This document shows, piece after piece, positions 43,372 through 52,511 of a stretch of DNA of 64,000 nt. A program made the translations under genes and the position numbers. Source of the stretch: Arcicella sp040387735 (lineage in GTDB: Bacteria > Bacteroidota > Bacteroidia > Cytophagales > Spirosomataceae); contig JAZKDE010000028.1 in the NCBI GenBank assembly GCA_040387735.1, forward strand, positions 1-64,000. The letters run 5' to 3'. Below the pieces are notes generated by a model that saw only the letters and a list, made by a program, of their open reading frames with translations, did no database searches and was not told where the DNA came from. The stretch's first letter is position 1. Each line of letters begins with the position of its first letter.

Positions 43372-44481
43372 ATGCTATTCAAAGATATTCCAGGCTTAGC
43401 GGCTCTTAAAAATACGTTAGTTCATTCTGTACAAGCCAATCACGTGGCTCACGCCCAACTTTTTCACGGTGGTGTGGGTAGTGCCAATTTGGCATTGGCT
43501 TGGGCTTACGCTACTTATATCAATTGTGAAGCAAGGGAAGAATCGGATGCTTGCGGGCGTTGTGCTTCGTGCGTGAAAATGGCAAAAATGGTTCACCCAG
43601 ATATTCACCACATTTTTCCAACCCCCAGTGCTAAAGAAACTATCTTAGAGCTACTCCCAACTTGGCGAAAATTCTTGATTGAAAGTCCTTACCGAAGTTT
43701 GACTGACTGGTTGGAGTTTACGGGTGTAACGGGAAATAAACAAGGCATAATTCCAATAAAAGAGGGACATAATATCATCGAAAAAATCTCGTTGAAAGCC
43801 TTTGAAGCAGAATATAAAATCCTGATTATTTGGCAACCAGAATTGATGAATATTGAATCGGCGAATTCACTATTGAAAATTTTGGAAGAACCGCCCGCCA
43901 AAACGCTGTTTATTCTCGTATGTAACGATACCAATCGCTTATTGACAACTATTATTTCTCGAACGCAGCGGATTGTGATTCCGTCTTTTTCGGACGAAGA
44001 AACGATTCATTATCTTTCGGAAAAAGAAGGAGTTTCCTCCGAAAGAGCCAAACAAATAGCTTATCTTTCGGAAGGAAACTTATCCAAAGCCGTAGAATTA
44101 ATAAACTATGAAGGCGAAGGGAAATACCAGTGGTTTTCTAACTGGATGCGGACGGCGTACAAGCCAGATTTGGCAACTTTGGTAAAATTGGCGGATGAGT
44201 TTGATGCTTTTCCGAAAGAATACCAGAAAGGAATGATGGAATACGGTTTGAATATTTTCAGAGATTTACTGCTCTGGAAAAATGGTGCGGAGGCATTGGT
44301 AAGGTTGGAAGGAGAAGAATTGACCTTCGTCCAAAATTTCTCAAAAGCCGTAAAAGCAAATGCCATTGAGTCAATTGTGAATGAATTAAGTAAAACATAT
44401 TATTATTTAGAACGCAACGGACGAGCCAAGATTTTACATCTGGATTTATCGCTCAACATTGCCAGATTATTCAAAAAATGA
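43372..44481 (+). CDS. holB: DNA polymerase III delta' subunit-like clamp-loader ATPase
   Basis: A 369-residue DnaX/HolB-type AAA protein. LFHGGVGSANLALAWAYATY (31-50) stands where Walker A should be but lacks the GKT, as expected for delta'. CEAREESDACGRCASCVKM is the four-Cys zinc site of clamp loaders. IIWQPELMNIESANSLLKIL and LEEPPAKTLFILVCNDTNRL are the sensor regions, and TIISRTQRIVIPSF replaces the SRC motif. It helps load the sliding clamp. Overlaps hemC by four bases (ATGA). Confidence 0.9.
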   Translation: MLFKDIPGLAALKNTLVHSVQANHVAHAQLFHGGVGSANLALAWAYATYINCEAREESDACGRCASCVKMAKMVHPDIHHIFPTPSAKETILELLPTWRKFLIESPYRSLTDWLEFTGVTGNKQGIIPIKEGHNIIEKISLKAFEAEYKILIIWQPELMNIESANSLLKILEEPPAKTLFILVCNDTNRLLTTIISRTQRIVIPSFSDEETIHYLSEKEGVSSERAKQIAYLSEGNLSKAVELINYEGEGKYQWFSNWMRTAYKPDLATLVKLADEFDAFPKEYQKGMMEYGLNIFRDLLLWKNGAEALVRLEGEELTFVQNFSKAVKANAIESIVNELSKTYYYLERNGRAKILHLDLSLNIARLFKK

Positions 44482-45446
44482 GTATAATTAAATTAGGAAC
44501 AAGAGGCTCAAAATTGGCCCTTTGGCAAGCATATTTTATCAAAGAAACCTTAGAAAGAGGTGGCTTAGAAGTTGAAATAGTCGTTATTAATACCAAAGGC
44601 GACCAAATTCTTGACCGTTCGCTATCGAAAATTGGTTCAAAAGGCGTTTTTACAGAGGAATTAGAAGAACAATTACGTTCGGGAGCAATTGATATTGCTC
44701 AACATTCTGCGAAAGATTTACAGTCGGAACTATCGGATGATTTGGAACTTATTGCTTTTACCGAACGTGAAAAAGTCAATGATGTATTGGTGAGTTACGA
44801 TAAAAGTCTGACCTTGGAAAGTGGCAAACCGTTTGTAGTTGGTACTTCATCCACTCGTCGAATAGCAATGTTGAAACACTTTTTCCCACACATCAAAACC
44901 GTTGATATGCGTGGGAATCTGCAAACTCGCATGGGTAAACTCGAAAGTGGTGTGTGTGATGCCCTACTGCTTGCGTATGCGGGCGTACACCGAATGGGAT
45001 ACGAAGAACACATTGCCGAATTAATTTCTACCGAAAAATTCACACCAGCAGTTGGACAGGGTTCGGTGGCTTTGGAGTGTGCTGTGGCTTTAGATCCAGC
45101 TAAGAAAACGAAAATTCGTGAACTTTGTAATCACCCAGAAACAGAAAAACGGTTATTGACAGAACGAGCTTTTTTGAGACGTTTACAGGGTGGTTGTAGT
45201 ATTCCAGTATTTGGTTTAGCATCGGTAGAAAGTGAACTGTTAGCAGAAACGAGAGAAGCTGAATTGCTTACGGATAACGACTCTTTGATAACTGTAACAG
45301 GCGGAATTATCAGTTTAGATGGGAAGGAAATCTTGAAAGAAACTGTGACGGGAAACAACCCAATTGAATTGGGAGAAGCCTTAGCCGAGAAAATTTTGAG
45401 TTTGGGTGGTGATAGAATTTTAGAAGAAATCAAAGCAAATTTATAA
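44478..45446 (+). CDS. hemC: Porphobilinogen deaminase (hydroxymethylbilane synthase)
   Basis: Polymerises four porphobilinogen units to hydroxymethylbilane. 322 residues. The start IIKLGTRGSKLALWQA, GVFTEELEEQLRSGAIDIAQ, HSAKDLQSEL, GTSSTRRIAMLK and DMRGNLQTRMGKL are classic; QGGCSIPVFG holds Cys240, which binds the dipyrromethane cofactor. The first four bases overlap the stop of holB, and the next gene starts one base after its stop, so the three are one transcript. Confidence 0.96.
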   Translation: MSIIKLGTRGSKLALWQAYFIKETLERGGLEVEIVVINTKGDQILDRSLSKIGSKGVFTEELEEQLRSGAIDIAQHSAKDLQSELSDDLELIAFTEREKVNDVLVSYDKSLTLESGKPFVVGTSSTRRIAMLKHFFPHIKTVDMRGNLQTRMGKLESGVCDALLLAYAGVHRMGYEEHIAELISTEKFTPAVGQGSVALECAVALDPAKKTKIRELCNHPETEKRLLTERAFLRRLQGGCSIPVFGLASVESELLAETREAELLTDNDSLITVTGGIISLDGKEILKETVTGNNPIELGEALAEKILSLGGDRILEEIKANL

Positions 45447-45447
45447 G

Positions 45448-45840
45448 ATGAATAAGGACGATATTTTCAAAAAACTTCGTTTGGATATTGATAAAAAACT
45501 ATTAATTATCAATGCACCTCAAGAATACCTTGACTTATTGGAAGGGATTTCTTTTGATACTGAATCTAAAGAAAATAATGTTTATGATTTCGTGCAAATA
45601 TTTGGTTATCAACAAGATGAATTAGAAAATATCACAAAATTAGTTGAAAAATCGGGCAAGTACGATTGTTTATTTTGGGCTTGTTATCCGAAAGGAACGG
45701 GTAAAATCAAAAGTAATATCAAACGAGAAACAGTCTGGGATGCCTTTAGTTTAATTAATTTACAAGCAGTTTCGCAAATAGCCATTAATGAAACTTGGAG
45801 TGCCTTGCGGGGACGACCTCCTGAAAAAATCGGAAAATAG
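45448..45840 (+). CDS. Hypothetical protein, possibly DUF3052-like
   Basis: A 130-residue soluble protein in the hemC operon (one base after hemC). KKLLIINAPQEYLDLLEGIS, then YDCLFWACYPKGTGKIKSNI and RETVWDAFSLINLQAVSQIA, ALRGRPPEKIGK. The pattern of a mixed alpha/beta fold ending in a basic WxxLRxRPPE tail is shared by DUF3052-type proteins, but I am not certain. Function unknown. Confidence 0.65.
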   Translation: MNKDDIFKKLRLDIDKKLLIINAPQEYLDLLEGISFDTESKENNVYDFVQIFGYQQDELENITKLVEKSGKYDCLFWACYPKGTGKIKSNIKRETVWDAFSLINLQAVSQIAINETWSALRGRPPEKIGK

Positions 45841-45928
45841 TTGATTTTTATTCGTTAATTAAGGAACATTGATAAAGTTTAAGTCAGAATAATCACTAAA
45901 TTTATCAAAAAAATTATAAAAACTCATC

Positions 45929-46360
45929 ATGGCACTAAATATTCCAAATCAACAAAGTATTCCTAATACACAAGAAAGCCGCTCGTCGGTAATTGAGAAA
46001 ATAAAAGAACTTTTCGCCAGTCCACTTACCATTACAATTGTGGCATTGGCGTTCATTTTAGGTTACTTTTTTGAATGGTGGACAGTCGCTATTGCAGCGT
46101 TTATCGGTGGAGCTATTTTTGCCAAATCAAGTGGAGAAGCCTTTGCCAAAGGAACAACCGCCATATCTACTTTGTGGTTATTAGCGGCTTGGTATCAACA
46201 CTTTTCTACGGCGGGTATTTTGTCGAACAAAATCGCTCAAATCCTTCCCGTTGGTGGAAATGTAGGATTACTGATTCTTATAACAATTTTTATTGGTGGA
46301 ATCGTGGGTGGATTCGGGGCGATGAGCGGATTTTTATGCAGAGATATTATTAGGAAATAG
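45929..46360 (+). CDS. Small membrane protein of unknown function
   Basis: 143 residues with a soluble N-terminus (residues 1-30) and about four hydrophobic segments (TITIVALAFILGYFFEWWTV, WTVAIAAFIGGAIFAKS, AISTLWLLAAWYQHF, LLILITIFIGGIVGGFGA). No motif points to a function. It is followed by a strong terminator. It stands 88 bases after the DUF3052-like gene. Confidence 0.7.
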   Translation: MALNIPNQQSIPNTQESRSSVIEKIKELFASPLTITIVALAFILGYFFEWWTVAIAAFIGGAIFAKSSGEAFAKGTTAISTLWLLAAWYQHFSTAGILSNKIAQILPVGGNVGLLILITIFIGGIVGGFGAMSGFLCRDIIRK

Positions 46361-46381
46361 CATTCCAAAAATAAATAATTT

Positions 46382-46420
46382 AGGCCCTTGATTTTGATGA
46401 CAAAACCAAGGGCCTTTTTA
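46382..46420 (+). terminator. Terminator after the membrane-protein gene
   Basis: A 15-bp stem with one mismatch (aggcccttgattttg with caaaaccaagggcct), a 4-nt loop and a T5 tail, 21 bases after the stop. Confidence 0.88.
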
Positions 46421-46442
46421 GGTTTTACCCCCAGAGTCTGAC

Positions 46443-46450
46443 TATATTTG
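46443..46450 (+). promoter_or_regulatory. -7 promoter element of the CYTH-lrp genes
   Basis: TATATTTG, an exact TAnnTTTG match, 30 bases before the CYTH gene's ATG. A TTTT(A) about 17 bases upstream could serve as -33. Confidence 0.55.
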
Positions 46451-46480
46451 TTAGAGATTAAACCGATTAATTGACATAAA

Positions 46481-46954
46481 ATGCCTTTAGAAATAGAACG
46501 AAAATATTTGGTAAAACATGACCACTGGAATCAACTTCCAAAACCCCAAGGTAATTTTTATCGACAAGGTTACATTTTGAATGACCCCACAAAAACTGTT
46601 CGGGTCAGAGCAACCGAACAAGAAGGATTCATCACAATTAAAGGAACAGCGGATAATCCTGCCATAAAACCCGAGTATGAATATAAAATTCCAAGAACAG
46701 AAGCGATTGAGTTATTGGATGGTTTTACAGTAAATAATATCGAAAAGGTTCGCTACAAAATTGAGCATCAAGGAAAAATATGGGAAATTGATGTTTTTGA
46801 TGGTACTAATCATGGTCTGATTGTAGCCGAAATAGAATTAAATGATGTTGACGAAGTCTTTGAAATTCCTTCGTGGATTGACCGTGAAGTAACTCATGAA
46901 GTGAAATACTTTAACGCAAAATTGTCCGTTTATCCTTTTAAAGATTGGGAATAA
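46481..46954 (+). CDS. CYTH-domain protein (class IV adenylate cyclase/triphosphatase family)
   Basis: 157 residues. The N-terminal EIERKYLV (residues 4-11) is the defining ExExK-type CYTH motif, followed by RQGYILNDPTKTVRVRATEQ with the substrate-binding arginines, GFITIKGTAD, YEYKIPRTEA, RYKIEHQGKIWEIDVFDG and LIVAEIELND. These form a beta-barrel tunnel for triphosphate. Bacterial stand-alone CYTH proteins are mainly inorganic triphosphatases or thiamine triphosphatases, so cyclase activity is less likely. Probably co-transcribed with lrp. Confidence 0.9.
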   Translation: MPLEIERKYLVKHDHWNQLPKPQGNFYRQGYILNDPTKTVRVRATEQEGFITIKGTADNPAIKPEYEYKIPRTEAIELLDGFTVNNIEKVRYKIEHQGKIWEIDVFDGTNHGLIVAEIELNDVDEVFEIPSWIDREVTHEVKYFNAKLSVYPFKDWE

Positions 46955-46972
46955 CTCTTACCCGAGAAATCA

Positions 46973-47440
46973 ATGTCAAACTTAGATAATATAGATTTAC
47001 AGATTTTGAAGTTTCTCCAAGAAGATGCTTTGATGACTAACAAAGAGATTGCGGCACGGTTAAATATGACAACTACGCCCATTCATGAGCGAATTAAAAG
47101 GCTGGAAAAAGATAAAGTTATTGAGAAATATACCGCTATTCTCAATAAATCAAAGCTTGGAAAAAGTTTGGTAGTTTTGGTAGATGTAACGTTGAAAGAA
47201 CACGCTGCGGTGTATCTGGAACAATTTGAGCAAGACGTTTTATTACTGCCCGAAGTGGTAGAATGTTATTGTATTTCGGGCGGTTCTGATTTTCTATTGA
47301 AGGTTTTAGTGAAGGATATGGATGAATATCGACACTTTATTCTCCACAAATTAGCGACACTTTCTAATATTGGCAATGCCCAAAGTAGATTTGTAGTCAA
47401 CGAAATTAAAAGCCAAACGCCCGTGCCAATTTCTATATAA
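46973..47440 (+). CDS. Lrp/AsnC family transcriptional regulator
   Basis: 155 residues. N-terminal helix-turn-helix DLQILKFLQEDALMTNKEIA then ARLNMTTTPIHERIKRLE, and the C-terminal RAM/AsnC ligand-binding domain LVVLVDVTLKEHAAVYLEQF, EVVECYCISGGSDFLLKVLV. It controls genes in response to amino acids as an oligomer. It starts 18 bases after the CYTH stop and its own regulon cannot be told. Confidence 0.93.
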   Translation: MSNLDNIDLQILKFLQEDALMTNKEIAARLNMTTTPIHERIKRLEKDKVIEKYTAILNKSKLGKSLVVLVDVTLKEHAAVYLEQFEQDVLLLPEVVECYCISGGSDFLLKVLVKDMDEYRHFILHKLATLSNIGNAQSRFVVNEIKSQTPVPISI

Positions 47441-47488
47441 AGAGGAATGAAGAAGGAAAACTTATATTCCTTCTTCATTCCTCTTTTG
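47441..47488. terminator. Bidirectional terminator lrp/mlaD
   Basis: A perfect 18-bp stem agaggaatgaagaaggaa (47441-47458) with its complement at 47467-47484, 8-nt loop, T4 tail, starting directly after the lrp stop. Confidence 0.92.
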
Positions 47489-47490
47489 TA

Positions 47491-48441
47491 CTATTTTACC
47501 ACGGGAGGTTCAGTAGTTTTCTTTCCAAAAACAGAGATGTTTACGTAACGTTTTGGAGCTAAACGAAAATCAATTAAAAGTTTGTCTAAATCTGCCAAAG
47601 AGCGATTAATATTAGAATAAAGCGAATCATCTTTTAATAATTTACCCATTGAACCTTGTCCGGCTTCAACACCTGCCATAATTCTTTGTAAGCCTTCCAG
47701 TGATTTTTGGGTTGTGGCGAGTGCTTTGCTAACTTTTAATGTATTTAGTGAATCGGCAATGGAGCTAAATTTTCCGATGAGTGGCTTTAAACTTCTTTCA
47801 GTTTCAATCAAATTACCCGAAAGAGCTTTCATATTAGCGGTGATTCCCGCTAAATTGGTTTTATTTTCGGCAATAGTAGTATTCAGTGAGGCTCCCAATG
47901 TTGAAACGGTGCGGTCAGAATTTCTAACTAAATTATTTACCGACGCACCCGTGGCTTCAAAACTTTTTGATACTACTCGTAGCGAAAGCGTTAAAGAATC
48001 TAAATTATGCAGTAAAGGTAAAGCTTGTTCTTTTATCAAATCCGAAATTCCCGTTTCACTTCCCGCCAATAATATACCGTCTTTTTCAATAATTTTACTG
48101 GCTTTTCCCATTTGCAAGCGGATAAGTTTTCCGCCCAATAATCCATCGGAAGATAAAATTGCTTTTGTTCCTTCAGGAAGCGGTAAATCTTTACGAATGG
48201 AAAGAGTAACCTTTACTTTATTGCCTTCAATGAGTTCTACCGTTTTTACTTGACCAACTTTCATTCCACTCAATGAGACTTGGTTGGCGGCTGTTAAACC
48301 TTCAACGTTATCATAAATAACGACGTATTTGTTTTCGGGAGAAAAGAAATCTTTTCCTTTAAGAAAGTTAAATCCTAAGTATAAAATTACGAATGTGCTA
48401 AGGGCAAGAATACCCACTTTGGTTTCTTTAGAGATGGTCAT
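47491..48441 (-). CDS. MlaD/MCE-family lipid transport protein
   Basis: From MTISKETKVGILALSTFVI the protein has 316 residues. A single membrane segment near residues 9-25 anchors it, and the MCE domain follows: VIYDNVEGLTAANQVSLSGM, KVGQVKTVELIEGNKVKVTL, LPLPEGTKAILSSDGLLGGK. Residues 130-270 are helical, as in the coiled tube of MCE proteins. It carries phospholipids between inner and outer membranes with an ABC transporter, not encoded here. The start 24 bases upstream (48465) adds no family sequence. Confidence 0.92.
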   Translation of the reverse strand: MTISKETKVGILALSTFVILYLGFNFLKGKDFFSPENKYVVIYDNVEGLTAANQVSLSGMKVGQVKTVELIEGNKVKVTLSIRKDLPLPEGTKAILSSDGLLGGKLIRLQMGKASKIIEKDGILLAGSETGISDLIKEQALPLLHNLDSLTLSLRVVSKSFEATGASVNNLVRNSDRTVSTLGASLNTTIAENKTNLAGITANMKALSGNLIETERSLKPLIGKFSSIADSLNTLKVSKALATTQKSLEGLQRIMAGVEAGQGSMGKLLKDDSLYSNINRSLADLDKLLIDFRLAPKRYVNISVFGKKTTEPPVVK

Positions 48442-48552
48442 GTTTTTCAGGGAACAGGTAAACAATTAATAGTTATTGATGAATGAGTAACATAATTCTG
48501 AATTTCAGAAAAATTCTGTTGTTAACTGGTAACTATTTATTGATAGCTGCTA

Positions 48553-49368
48553 TTAGTTTTCAATTTCTTCTTTGTACAATTTAAAAGCCTTAAAAACGGC
48601 TTCTGATACTTCTTCTTGACCTTCTTTGGAAGATAAATATTTCTCTTCTTTTCCATTTGTCAAGAATCCTGCCTCAATCAAAACGCTTGGCATGGCAGTT
48701 TCCCAAAGTACCAAAAAACCCGCTTGCTTAACACCAAAACTGGTTCTATTAGTTTGTTTTTTGAATTGTCTTTCTACTTTTTGGGCTAATTTTATGCTAT
48801 TCATCATGAAAGCATTCTGATAATTAGCCATCATAATGTGTGCTAATGGCGAATTTGGATTAAAGCCATTGTAGGTTTTTTTATAATCCGTTTCTTGCAA
48901 AATTACAGAGTTCTCTCGTTTGGCTACGTCGAGGTTCTCATTCGTTTTATGTAACCCCATTGTGTACGTTTCCGTTCCAGCAAATTTTGAAGAAGGGTGA
49001 GCATTACAGTGAATTGAGATAAATAAATCAGCTTTATTGCGGTTGGCGATGGCCGAACGTTCATGCAGATTAACAAAAACGTCTTTCATCCGAGTATAAA
49101 GCACTCGCACGTCAGGATATTCTGCTTTGATTTTGTCACCCACTTCCAAAACAATTTTTAAAGCTATTTTCGACTCATTGTGATCTGCTCCGTGACAACC
49201 GGGGTCTTTGCCTCCATGCCCTGCATCCAGGACTACGGTTTTGAGCCGTGTTCTGACTGATGTAGGCGAGATTTTCTCCAGATTACTGATTGAATCTTGA
49301 AGGATTGTGAAACTTACAAGTCCACAAAAAGTAGTAATCAGTAAAAGACCTTTAACAAACTTTAACAT
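48553..49368 (-). CDS. N-acetylmuramoyl-L-alanine amidase
   Basis: A 271-residue amidase_3 enzyme with a signal peptide (LKFVKGLLLITTFCGLVSFT). Zinc site: VVLDAGHGGKDPGCHGADHN with the first His, Glu in SKIALKIVLEVG, and ISIHCNAHPSSKFAGTETYT with the second and third His region. The C-terminus PSVLIEAGFLTNGKEEKYL carries the catalytic Glu. It cleaves the bond between MurNAc and L-Ala in peptidoglycan, probably during cell separation. A TATCTTTG element lies about 160 bases upstream. Confidence 0.93.
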   Translation of the reverse strand: MLKFVKGLLLITTFCGLVSFTILQDSISNLEKISPTSVRTRLKTVVLDAGHGGKDPGCHGADHNESKIALKIVLEVGDKIKAEYPDVRVLYTRMKDVFVNLHERSAIANRNKADLFISIHCNAHPSSKFAGTETYTMGLHKTNENLDVAKRENSVILQETDYKKTYNGFNPNSPLAHIMMANYQNAFMMNSIKLAQKVERQFKKQTNRTSFGVKQAGFLVLWETAMPSVLIEAGFLTNGKEEKYLSSKEGQEEVSEAVFKAFKLYKEEIEN

Positions 49369-49526
49369 TATTTTTCGGTGGGTACGTTATCTTCAAAAAG
49401 GAATGGGTTAATTTTGTATTGACAGTCGGCTTTTGGCAATCAGCAATTAAAACGTTACAATGTGTTTTAAGTTACTATTTCACAAAAAATGAATAATTAT
49501 CATAGACTGAATACAAAATACTTCCA

Positions 49527-49534
49527 CAAAGATA
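49527..49534 (-). promoter_or_regulatory. Possible -7 element of the amidase gene
   Basis: Reads TATCTTTG on the minus strand (TAnnTTTG). It would give a leader of about 150 nt; no -33 element is clear, and the site lies just before the divergent lptD-like gene. Confidence 0.35.
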
Positions 49535-49548
49535 AAATTTAAAGACTT

Positions 49549-52416
49549 CTGAAAAAAGAACTTCACATATTGAGTATCGTAATTAGCTTACTTTTAGGGC
49601 TTTTGATTACTAATTACACCCATGCACAGCGTATTGTGAGTGGGCAAGCCGTTAAAAATCCTAAAAATAATCCTCCCATAATTACTAAAGGAGATACTAT
49701 CAGAGCCGACAGCTTAACGAAAGTTGTCCCCGACTCTTTGAAAAAGAACAACGATTTACAATCAACCGTGATTTACTCTGCTACGGACTCAACCATTATG
49801 GATACCAAAAGTCAAGTGGTTTATCTGTACGGTGAAGCAAAAGTCACTTACGGCGATGTTGTTTTGGAGGCAGATTTCATCCAATTAAACTGGGAGAAAA
49901 ACGAAGTTTTTGCCCGAGGAACAAAAGATTCAGTTGCCAATAAAACCAAAGGTAAACCTGTTTTCAAACAAGGTGGAGAGCCTTACGATGCCGATGAAAT
50001 TAAATACAATTTCAAATCCAGAAAAGCCATTATCAAAGGTTTACTCACCAAACAGGGCGATGCTTACGTACAAGGAATCAGCGTAAAAAAAGATAATGAA
50101 GACAATTTGTATATCCGTAATGCTGTTTATACAACTTGTAATTTAGCTCATCCGCACTACAATATTAGAGCTTCCAGAATTAAAATGGTAGGCAAAAAGG
50201 AAATTGTGGCGGGACCTTTTCACTTTGAATTGAACGAACTGCCTTTGCCCATTGGTTTACCTTTTGGCTTTTTCCCTTACAAACCTCCTCAAGAAAACGG
50301 AACTTCGGGTGTAATTATGCCAAATTACGGAGAAGAACCACTCGGACGTGGTTTTTTCCTCCGTGAAGGCGGGTATTATTTTGCGATTAGTGAAAATATT
50401 GGCTTGCGTCTTACGGGTGAATTATATTCTAAAGGAAGTTACGGAATTACAGCTAATTCTCAATACGTGAAGCGTTATCGTTACGGTGGTTCATTTAATT
50501 TAACATTCCGAAATAGTAATAATGGTTTAGAAATTGACCGCCAAACCCGAAACGATTTTGGCGTGCAGTGGTCGCACTCTCCGCAGAGCCGAGGTAGTTC
50601 CAGTTTTTCAGCTTCAGTCAACATTCAGAGTAATTCAAATGCACAGTATAATAGCTTGACTTCGGCGAGTTATATTTCTACGGCACTGAATTCATCTATT
50701 CAATATTCAAAAAACTTTGGGCAAAATATTCGTACCAGCGTAAGTTTACAAGCCGACCAAAATACCATTACCAAGGCAGTTAATGTAAACAACAATTTTT
50801 CTTTTGGAATTAACCAATTCCAACCTTTCAAAAAGAAAAATGCCATTACAGAGCATTTTTGGGACGGTTTTCGACTGGGTTTAGACTTTAACGGTTCCAT
50901 CGGTATTACCAACCAAGTAGCCTTGAATAACCGTGCCTATAACAGTTTGCCCTACAATGTAAACCGCCAAAAAGATACGCTTGATACAAATCCTAATAGC
51001 CCGTTAATTGTTGACCCAAGACTTGCGGTTAATCAAACGGCAAATTTAGCCCGTGATGGAGTTATACCTTTTAATTTTGATAATTTGGGACAATTCTTAA
51101 AAGATGCCAATTTCAAAATGACGTATTCGATTCCTTTGTCTCTACCAAATATCAAAATAGGAAAATATATTAACCTTACCCCAGGAATGAGTCTTTCTGG
51201 TAATGTTTATAAACGTAAATACAATTATAAATTTCTTAAACCTGGAGAAAGTTATGTAAACAGCGCAGGAAAAACGGTAAAATTCCTTCCTTATGCCAGC
51301 GATACCTTAGCCCAAAATGGCGTTGTTGATATAGATACAATAAGTAGCCCAAGTGCAGATTATCAATACTCTTTCTCAATGAGTATGAATACACGCTTGT
51401 ACGGAACGATAAATTTCAACAAAGGGCGTTTGAAGGGAATCAGACATATTATGACTCCTTCAATCAGTATGAATTATACCCCTGATTTTACTGACCCTAC
51501 TTATAATTTTTACCAGTATGTTCAAGTTAGTACAAAAGGAACGACAGAAGTCGATGGAAAAACGATACAAGGGTCTTTCCGTAGAATTTCAACTTTTGAC
51601 CCACGCCAAACCAACTACGGAGCTCAGTCGGGTGGTATCAGTTTTAGTCTCTCGAATACTTTAGAGGCCAAAGTCAGAGCAAAATCTGATACAGCCGAAA
51701 AAGAGTTTGAGAAAATCACACTACTTGATAACTTCTCATTATCAAGCAATTACAATTTCTTTGCCCAACAATTTAAATTGTCTCCCATTTCCTTCTCGGC
51801 GACTTCTCGGGTTAAGAAATTTGATATTAATTTGAATGGTTCGCTTGACCCATACAAATATGTGCAAGATGGATCGTCATTGGTTGGAACACGCTTGGAT
51901 GAATATACCGCTCCAAGTTTATCTAACCTTGGGTTTTCAATCGGGAAAAGTTTTCAACCTGCCTCTGCCAAAAGACAAAAACAAAATCCTGACCCTAACT
52001 CAAATCTTCAAGATGAGCAAGTCAAGCAGATTAACCGAAATATTAATGATTACGTTGATTGGTCGGTGCCGTGGCAGTTTCAGTTCAGTTATCAATATAA
52101 TTTAAGCAAATTGGGCTTTGCTCCCGCAGTTATTGTCAGTGCCGTAACATTTAATGGGACATTAAAACTGACCGAAAAGTGGGATTTTAAACTTCAGTCG
52201 GGTTATGATTTTACGAATAAAGGGATTTCATTGACCAATATTAGTATTCACCGAGATTTGCATTGTTGGGAAGCTGCCTTCAACTGGACACCTGCCGCCA
52301 GTCCTTATTATGGACGTGCCAGTAGTTATTCCTTTGATTTGAGAGTAAAATCATCCCTTTTACAAGAATTAAAGCTTTCCCGAAGACGTAGTTTTTATGA
52401 TAGAGGAGGTTTTTAG
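49549..52416 (+). CDS. LptD-like LPS assembly outer-membrane protein
   Basis: About 955 residues of a Bacteroidota-type LPS-assembly protein. The N-terminal domain has OstA-like beta-jellyroll repeats (QVVYLYGEAKVTYGDVVLEA then DFIQLNWEKNEVFARG). A beta-barrel follows, with GVIMPNYGEEPLGRGFFLRE and many aromatic-alternating strands to the end. It should insert LPS into the outer leaflet with LptE. Start choice is open: a TTG at 49570 would cut the signal peptide's basic head, whereas CTG at 49549 gives LKKELHILSIVISLLLGLL, ending at an AQ cleavage site. No ATG fits. Confidence 0.85.
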   Translation: MKKELHILSIVISLLLGLLITNYTHAQRIVSGQAVKNPKNNPPIITKGDTIRADSLTKVVPDSLKKNNDLQSTVIYSATDSTIMDTKSQVVYLYGEAKVTYGDVVLEADFIQLNWEKNEVFARGTKDSVANKTKGKPVFKQGGEPYDADEIKYNFKSRKAIIKGLLTKQGDAYVQGISVKKDNEDNLYIRNAVYTTCNLAHPHYNIRASRIKMVGKKEIVAGPFHFELNELPLPIGLPFGFFPYKPPQENGTSGVIMPNYGEEPLGRGFFLREGGYYFAISENIGLRLTGELYSKGSYGITANSQYVKRYRYGGSFNLTFRNSNNGLEIDRQTRNDFGVQWSHSPQSRGSSSFSASVNIQSNSNAQYNSLTSASYISTALNSSIQYSKNFGQNIRTSVSLQADQNTITKAVNVNNNFSFGINQFQPFKKKNAITEHFWDGFRLGLDFNGSIGITNQVALNNRAYNSLPYNVNRQKDTLDTNPNSPLIVDPRLAVNQTANLARDGVIPFNFDNLGQFLKDANFKMTYSIPLSLPNIKIGKYINLTPGMSLSGNVYKRKYNYKFLKPGESYVNSAGKTVKFLPYASDTLAQNGVVDIDTISSPSADYQYSFSMSMNTRLYGTINFNKGRLKGIRHIMTPSISMNYTPDFTDPTYNFYQYVQVSTKGTTEVDGKTIQGSFRRISTFDPRQTNYGAQSGGISFSLSNTLEAKVRAKSDTAEKEFEKITLLDNFSLSSNYNFFAQQFKLSPISFSATSRVKKFDINLNGSLDPYKYVQDGSSLVGTRLDEYTAPSLSNLGFSIGKSFQPASAKRQKQNPDPNSNLQDEQVKQINRNINDYVDWSVPWQFQFSYQYNLSKLGFAPAVIVSAVTFNGTLKLTEKWDFKLQSGYDFTNKGISLTNISIHRDLHCWEAAFNWTPAASPYYGRASSYSFDLRVKSSLLQELKLSRRRSFYDRGGF

Positions 52417-52440
52417 ATTAGAGAAGATAATCTATTCCAA

Positions 52441-52494
52441 ATAAAAAGCTCATCTTATTGCTTCCTACTGGTTGCAATGACATGAGCTTTTTAT
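52441..52494. terminator. Bidirectional terminator lptD-like/DUF2911
   Basis: A perfect 13-bp outer stem ataaaaagctcat (52441-52453) with 52482-52494, plus an inner attgc/gcaat stem, between convergent genes. Confidence 0.88.
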
Positions 52495-52511
52495 TCTTTA
52501 ATGCAATAAAA

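Noticed and set aside
47714..48253. A 180-codon frame on the plus strand inside mlaD
   Set aside because: It is antisense to a well-supported MCE protein and has biased, valine/serine-rich content typical of a mirrored frame.
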